A stretch of DNA of 64,000 nucleotides, from assembly GCF_038404985.1 (NCBI RefSeq), contig NZ_JBBKBA010000001.1, positions 710,001 through 774,000 of the forward strand, written 5' to 3'. Below, piece by piece: positions 61,104-64,000 of this stretch; position 1 is the first letter of the stretch, and each line of letters starts with the position of its first letter. The notes beneath the pieces are model-generated. The model saw only the letters and a list, made by a program, of their open reading frames with translations, made no database searches and was not told the DNA's origin. This stretch comes from Ferrovibrio sp. MS7 (GTDB lineage: Bacteria > Pseudomonadota > Alphaproteobacteria > Ferrovibrionales > Ferrovibrionaceae). The position numbers were made by a program, and so were the translations under genes.

Positions 61104-61873
61104 TCGCGGTCGAGACTATCCAGGTACTGCGGCGCGGTGCTGAAATCCTGCGCGACATCTCGCTGCAACTGATTCCCGGCGAAGTGCTGGCCATCGTTGG
61201 CCCCAATGGCGCCGGCAAGTCAACGCTGTTGCAAGTGTTGTCCGGCGATCTGGTGCCGCAATCGGGCAGCGTGCGGCTTGAAGGCCGTGCGTTGCAGGAT
61301 TGGGCACCGCTGGCTTTGGCGCGGCGGCGCAGCGTGATGCCGCAGGCCGCCCGCCTCGGCTTTCCGCTGCCGGCGCGTGACGTGGTGGCTTTGGGTCGCC
61401 TGCCTTTCGAACGGCTCTATGATCGCGGCACTAACCAGGCGGCGGTGACGGCGGCCATCGGCGCCGCAGACATTGCGCATCTCGCGGCGCGTTCCTATGC
61501 CACGCTCTCGGGTGGCGAGCAGCAGCGCGTGCAGCTTGCCCGCGCCATGGCTCAGCTCGATCTTGCAGGCGGCGCGGCACCTTTGCTGCTGCTCGATGAG
61601 CCGACCGCCAGCCTAGACCTCGCCCATGCCCATGCCGTGCTGCGGCTGGCGAGAAGGCTGGCGGGCCAAGGTGTGGCGGTGGCCGCCGTGCTGCATGATC
61701 TCGGTCTGGCGCATGCCTATGCCGATCGCGTCGCGGTGTTGCAGCAGGGCCGGCTGCTGGCACTGGATGTGCCGGCGCGCGCGCTGACGCCGGAGATTCT
61801 AGCGCAGGCTTTCGCCGTCGATGCCGCCTTCTATGATGGCCACCTCGTCATCAAGGGGCCGTTGGCGGCGTAG
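61100..61873 (+). CDS. hmuV: Heme ABC transporter ATP-binding protein
   Basis: A 257-residue ATPase. Walker A GPNGAGKST, signature LSGGEQQRV, Walker B LLLLDEPTASLD. The C-terminal half LHDLGLAHAYADRVAVLQQG is typical of HmuV. Last gene of the heme operon; no terminator is clear. Confidence 0.96.
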   Translation: MIAVETIQVLRRGAEILRDISLQLIPGEVLAIVGPNGAGKSTLLQVLSGDLVPQSGSVRLEGRALQDWAPLALARRRSVMPQAARLGFPLPARDVVALGRLPFERLYDRGTNQAAVTAAIGAADIAHLAARSYATLSGGEQQRVQLARAMAQLDLAGGAAPLLLLDEPTASLDLAHAHAVLRLARRLAGQGVAVAAVLHDLGLAHAYADRVAVLQQGRLLALDVPARALTPEILAQAFAVDAAFYDGHLVIKGPLAA

Positions 61874-61878
61874 CGCCA

Positions 61879-62247
61879 TCAGCCACGCAGTTGGGCGGGA
61901 TCGTAGTAGAAGCGTTCTTCCGCGATCTTCTCGCCCTCCCAGCGCTGATAGGCCAGCTCGTCCATGGCGCGCTTGCTGCCATCCTTGAAGGTGAAGCGGA
62001 AGATCCAGCGGATCACGGTTCTGTCGCCCTCGACAAATACCGGCCGCACGCATTCGCTTTCCACGCTCTGCACGCGTGCCAGCACCGCGCGTTCATGCGC
62101 CACCAGATTGGCGCGGCCACGGCGCGGCGGTTCGGTCAGGTTCTCCTGCATCGTCGCCGCTTCCGTATAGAAACGCTCGATGGCGGTGTCATGGGCACCG
62201 CTTTCCACCAGGGCGATAAAGGCTTCCAATGTGGCAGGGTTCGGCAT
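61879..62247 (-). CDS. SnoaL/NTF2-like protein (122 aa)
   Basis: A small NTF2-fold protein. It opens MPNPATLEAFIALVESGAHD and continues TAIERFYTEAATMQENLTEP; later TVIRWIFRFTFKDGSKRAMD. Such proteins act as isomerases, hydrolases or ligand-binding subunits. It ends 5 bp from the convergent hmuV stop. Function not predicted. Confidence 0.82.
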   Translation of the reverse strand: MPNPATLEAFIALVESGAHDTAIERFYTEAATMQENLTEPPRRGRANLVAHERAVLARVQSVESECVRPVFVEGDRTVIRWIFRFTFKDGSKRAMDELAYQRWEGEKIAEERFYYDPAQLRG

Positions 62248-62360
62248 CCCGTTGTTCCCTCTGGTTTTCTATTTTAGGTCGCGGTCAAACGTCGCAGGCG
62301 GTTGTCCCCGGCTTGCGCCGCGCCAAGTGAAGGCGTGTAGTAGCCCCAGGAGTAAACGCC

Positions 62361-62621
62361 ATGCACAGCAACAGCGACAAGATTTTTGGTATCGGCATCA
62401 CACTGGCCCTGATCGGCGCCCTGATCGGCGCCGCGGTGATGAGCGTGCGCTTCTGGACCAATATGGGTGCCGACCTGGATGATGCCGCCGTGGTGCCGTT
62501 GATTCTCGGCGTGGTGCTCAGTCTGGTGCTTGGCGGCGCTGTGGTCGGCATCTACCTCTATGGCCGCCGCCAGGAAATCAACCGCGACCTGAAGAATTCC
62601 AAAACCCCCGGCGAGTTCTAG
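62361..62621 (+). CDS. Small two-helix membrane protein (86 aa), unknown
   Basis: AGGAG lies 8 bases before the ATG. Helix 1 at about 8-29 (IFGIGITLALIGALIGAAVM) and helix 2 at about 43-66 (VVPLILGVVLSLVLGGAVVG); the tail is charged (GRRQEINRDLKNSKTPGEF). I do not recognise it. Divergent from the SnoaL-like gene. Confidence 0.75.
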   Translation: MHSNSDKIFGIGITLALIGALIGAAVMSVRFWTNMGADLDDAAVVPLILGVVLSLVLGGAVVGIYLYGRRQEINRDLKNSKTPGEF

Positions 62622-63274
62622 AACAGCGTAAACGTGTTCCCGACCAGGCCGAGCGGCCAGCGGCCGGCTTCGAACAGGCGGAACTTGGCGGCGAAGGCAT
62701 GTTCCTCGCCGCTATCGTCATCCTCGTTATAGTCATTGCCCTGGGCGGCCAGCACCAGCGCGGCTTGATACGCCGCCTGCCCCGCAGCCTGGGCGGCGGC
62801 GCGGATCAATCCGTCATCGACGATGCCGGCGCGCGCGGCGGCGGCAACGGCCTTGATCTGCGCCAGTTCGGTGGCGCGCAAGGCCACATGGTTCAGCGCC
62901 ACTTCGAGATCATAGCTCGGCAGCCATTGCTCGGCCTGCTCCAGCAAAGCCTGATGCGCCTGTTCTTCCGCTTCCCAGAATTGCGCGTCCCAATCCTGCT
63001 CGGCAGCGAGTGCCGCGGCTTCGCGCCAGCCTTCTAGGCCGCTGACATTGACATCGAGAAAGCCTAAACCCGCGCAATAGCTTTCGGCCCAGATCAGTTG
63101 TGTATTCTTGATCGGCCGGCCGGTCTGGCTGAACCAGTCGATATTCGGTAGCAGCCGCGCCAGGCGTGCCACCGCGCGCAGGCCGGCAATCGCCTCGGCG
63201 CCGGGGATCAGGTCTTCGAGTTCGTCCTCGAAATGGCTGCCCTGGGAGCCATCATCGTCATTCGCGGCGCTCAT
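62618..63274 (-). CDS. Hypothetical protein (218 aa) coupled to a cupin gene
   Basis: Start at 63274, overlapping the cupin stop by one base (TGATG). A soluble, acidic, Ala-rich helical protein; AAAAARAGIVDDGLIRAAAQ and NHVALRATELAQIKAV are notable, with a single Cys in ESYCAGLG. No domain recognised. The tight coupling suggests a role with the dioxygenase. Confidence 0.7.
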   Translation of the reverse strand: MSAANDDDGSQGSHFEDELEDLIPGAEAIAGLRAVARLARLLPNIDWFSQTGRPIKNTQLIWAESYCAGLGFLDVNVSGLEGWREAAALAAEQDWDAQFWEAEEQAHQALLEQAEQWLPSYDLEVALNHVALRATELAQIKAVAAAARAGIVDDGLIRAAAQAAGQAAYQAALVLAAQGNDYNEDDDSGEEHAFAAKFRLFEAGRWPLGLVGNTFTLF

Positions 63275-64000
63275 CAGCGGTTGCCCCGGCTTTCGCGCCA
63301 CAGCCCGAGCTTCTTCTGCACCGGACGATCCGAGAAGCTGAACAGCACGGCATCGCCGTTCGGCGCATGATGGCTCACCGGGATCCAGCTCGGCACCACG
63401 AAGGTGTCGCGCTTCACCCAGTCAAAGCGTTCCTCGCCCACCATGGAATAGCCGCTGCCTTCCACGATGTTGAACACCGTGGCATCGGTGCTGCGATAGC
63501 GTTCGCCGTCGAAGCCCTTGGGCAGGAGCTGCATGAAGGTGGCGATGGTTGGCATGGCGTAGTCGCCGGTGGCGGGATTCACATACTGCATCTTGAGGCC
63601 GTGGCAGGCATCCCAGGCCTCGGCGCGGCGCATGGTGTCGAGCGCCTCGCGGGTGCGGCGGTAGGGATAGTTGAAGATTGGCGAGGTAGGCGTCGCCGGT
63701 TCGTAATCCAGCGGCAAGAGGCCGGCGCCATAGCGCGCCAGGCTGTCGCCGACCGGCTTGGACAGCGGCTGGGTTTCCTCGGCGCCGCGTTCCATGAAGG
63801 AACAATCGAGCGCCTGGATCAGCGGAATGTCGAGGCCATCCATCCACACCATCGGCTCTGCGGAGTCGTTGCCATGGTCATGCCAGGTCCAGGAGGGCGT
63901 GATGACGAAGTCGCCTTCCTCCATGATGGTCTTCTCGCCATCCACCGCCGTGTAGGCGCCGCTGCCCTCGACCACGAAACGCAAAGCCGACTGCGTATGG
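63274..64000 (-). CDS. Gentisate 1,2-dioxygenase-like cupin, 5' end outside the window
   Basis: Partial: the frame runs out through the window edge with HTQSALRFVVEGSGAYTAVD at the cut. A bicupin dioxygenase: the first cupin continues with TPSWTWHDHGN (iron ligands), and the second has NIVEGSGYSMVGEERFDW then VPSWIPVSHHA. Gentisate dioxygenases open gentisate to maleylpyruvate using Fe(II). An N-terminal part of about 110-130 residues is missing. Salicylate or other hydroxybenzoate dioxygenases are alternatives. Confidence 0.88.
   Translation of the reverse strand, partial: HTQSALRFVVEGSGAYTAVDGEKTIMEEGDFVITPSWTWHDHGNDSAEPMVWMDGLDIPLIQALDCSFMERGAEETQPLSKPVGDSLARYGAGLLPLDYEPATPTSPIFNYPYRRTREALDTMRRAEAWDACHGLKMQYVNPATGDYAMPTIATFMQLLPKGFDGERYRSTDATVFNIVEGSGYSMVGEERFDWVKRDTFVVPSWIPVSHHAPNGDAVLFSFSDRPVQKKLGLWRESRGNR

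Noticed and set aside
1-64000. CRISPR arrays, tRNA or rRNA genes, insertion sequences, prophage
   Set aside because: No regularly spaced repeats of CRISPR type, no cloverleaf or rRNA segments, and no transposase or integrase-like translation were found.

Overview
The window looks like a chromosomal segment of a GC-rich alphaproteobacterium. Marker genes include the F1-ATPase zeta-inhibitor family gene next to purC-purS-purQ-purL-bolA-grxD, an hslVU pair close to a hisB-(DUF2628)-hisH-(GNAT)-hisA-hisF-hisE run, rpsD, and an Azospirillum Tlp1-like chemoreceptor with a C-terminal PilZ domain. A Rhodospirillales-like member is my inference; no 16S gene is present. I see no rRNA, tRNA, CRISPR array, insertion sequence or prophage. 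Most genes sit head-to-tail with 4-bp ATGA overlaps or gaps under 15 bp, so operons are easy to read. Both ends are cut inside genes: a circularly permuted ATP-grasp gene on the left and a gentisate dioxygenase-like cupin gene on the right.

Region by region. 1-6.2 kb: three parts of the Anbu (proteasome-ancestor) module, namely ATP-grasp, alpha-E and the Anbu peptidase, split by a large chemoreceptor gene on the opposite strand. 6.2-12 kb: a DeoR/GlpR-like regulator, an ABC importer and a metallophosphoesterase, with GlpR-like operators upstream; probably uptake and cleavage of a phosphodiester. 12-13.7 kb: a HipA/HipB toxin-antitoxin pair in reversed gene order. 15-21.5 kb: a sugar-acid catabolic cluster (RraA-like aldolase, SMP-30 lactonase, IlvD/Edd dehydratase, tricarboxylate-type binding protein, GntR regulator, M14-like peptidase). 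21.5-31 kb: regulators, an SDR, a diguanylate cyclase, hslVU, a cold-shock gene and a passenger-poor autotransporter barrel. 31-36 kb: histidine operon plus a HIT protein. 36-44.6 kb: creatininase, a second chemoreceptor, rpsD, an HxlR/flavodoxin pair, a single-domain sensor globin, a nitrilase/GNAT pair and small enzymes. 44.6-49.8 kb: Fe-S trafficking pair (grxD, bolA), purine genes and the ATPase inhibitor. 49.8-54.3 kb: a multicopper oxidase and a membrane [2Fe-2S] adenylate cyclase fusion. 54.5-61.9 kb: a complete heme-uptake operon (hemP, receptor, tonB, hmuSTUV) behind an iron-box-like dyad. 61.9-64 kb: small unknown genes and the cupin gene.

Two threads connect loci. Cyclic nucleotides appear as a diguanylate cyclase with an intact I-site, a PilZ-bearing chemoreceptor and a redox-type adenylate cyclase. 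Two self-compartmentalising threonine proteases (HslV and Anbu) are encoded about 20 kb apart. The observations I find most worth pursuing are the cytochrome b/ferredoxin/adenylate cyclase fusion, the broken Anbu locus, the reversed hipAB pair with a nearly leaderless promoter, and a mosaic intergenic repeat whose hairpin arms covary.
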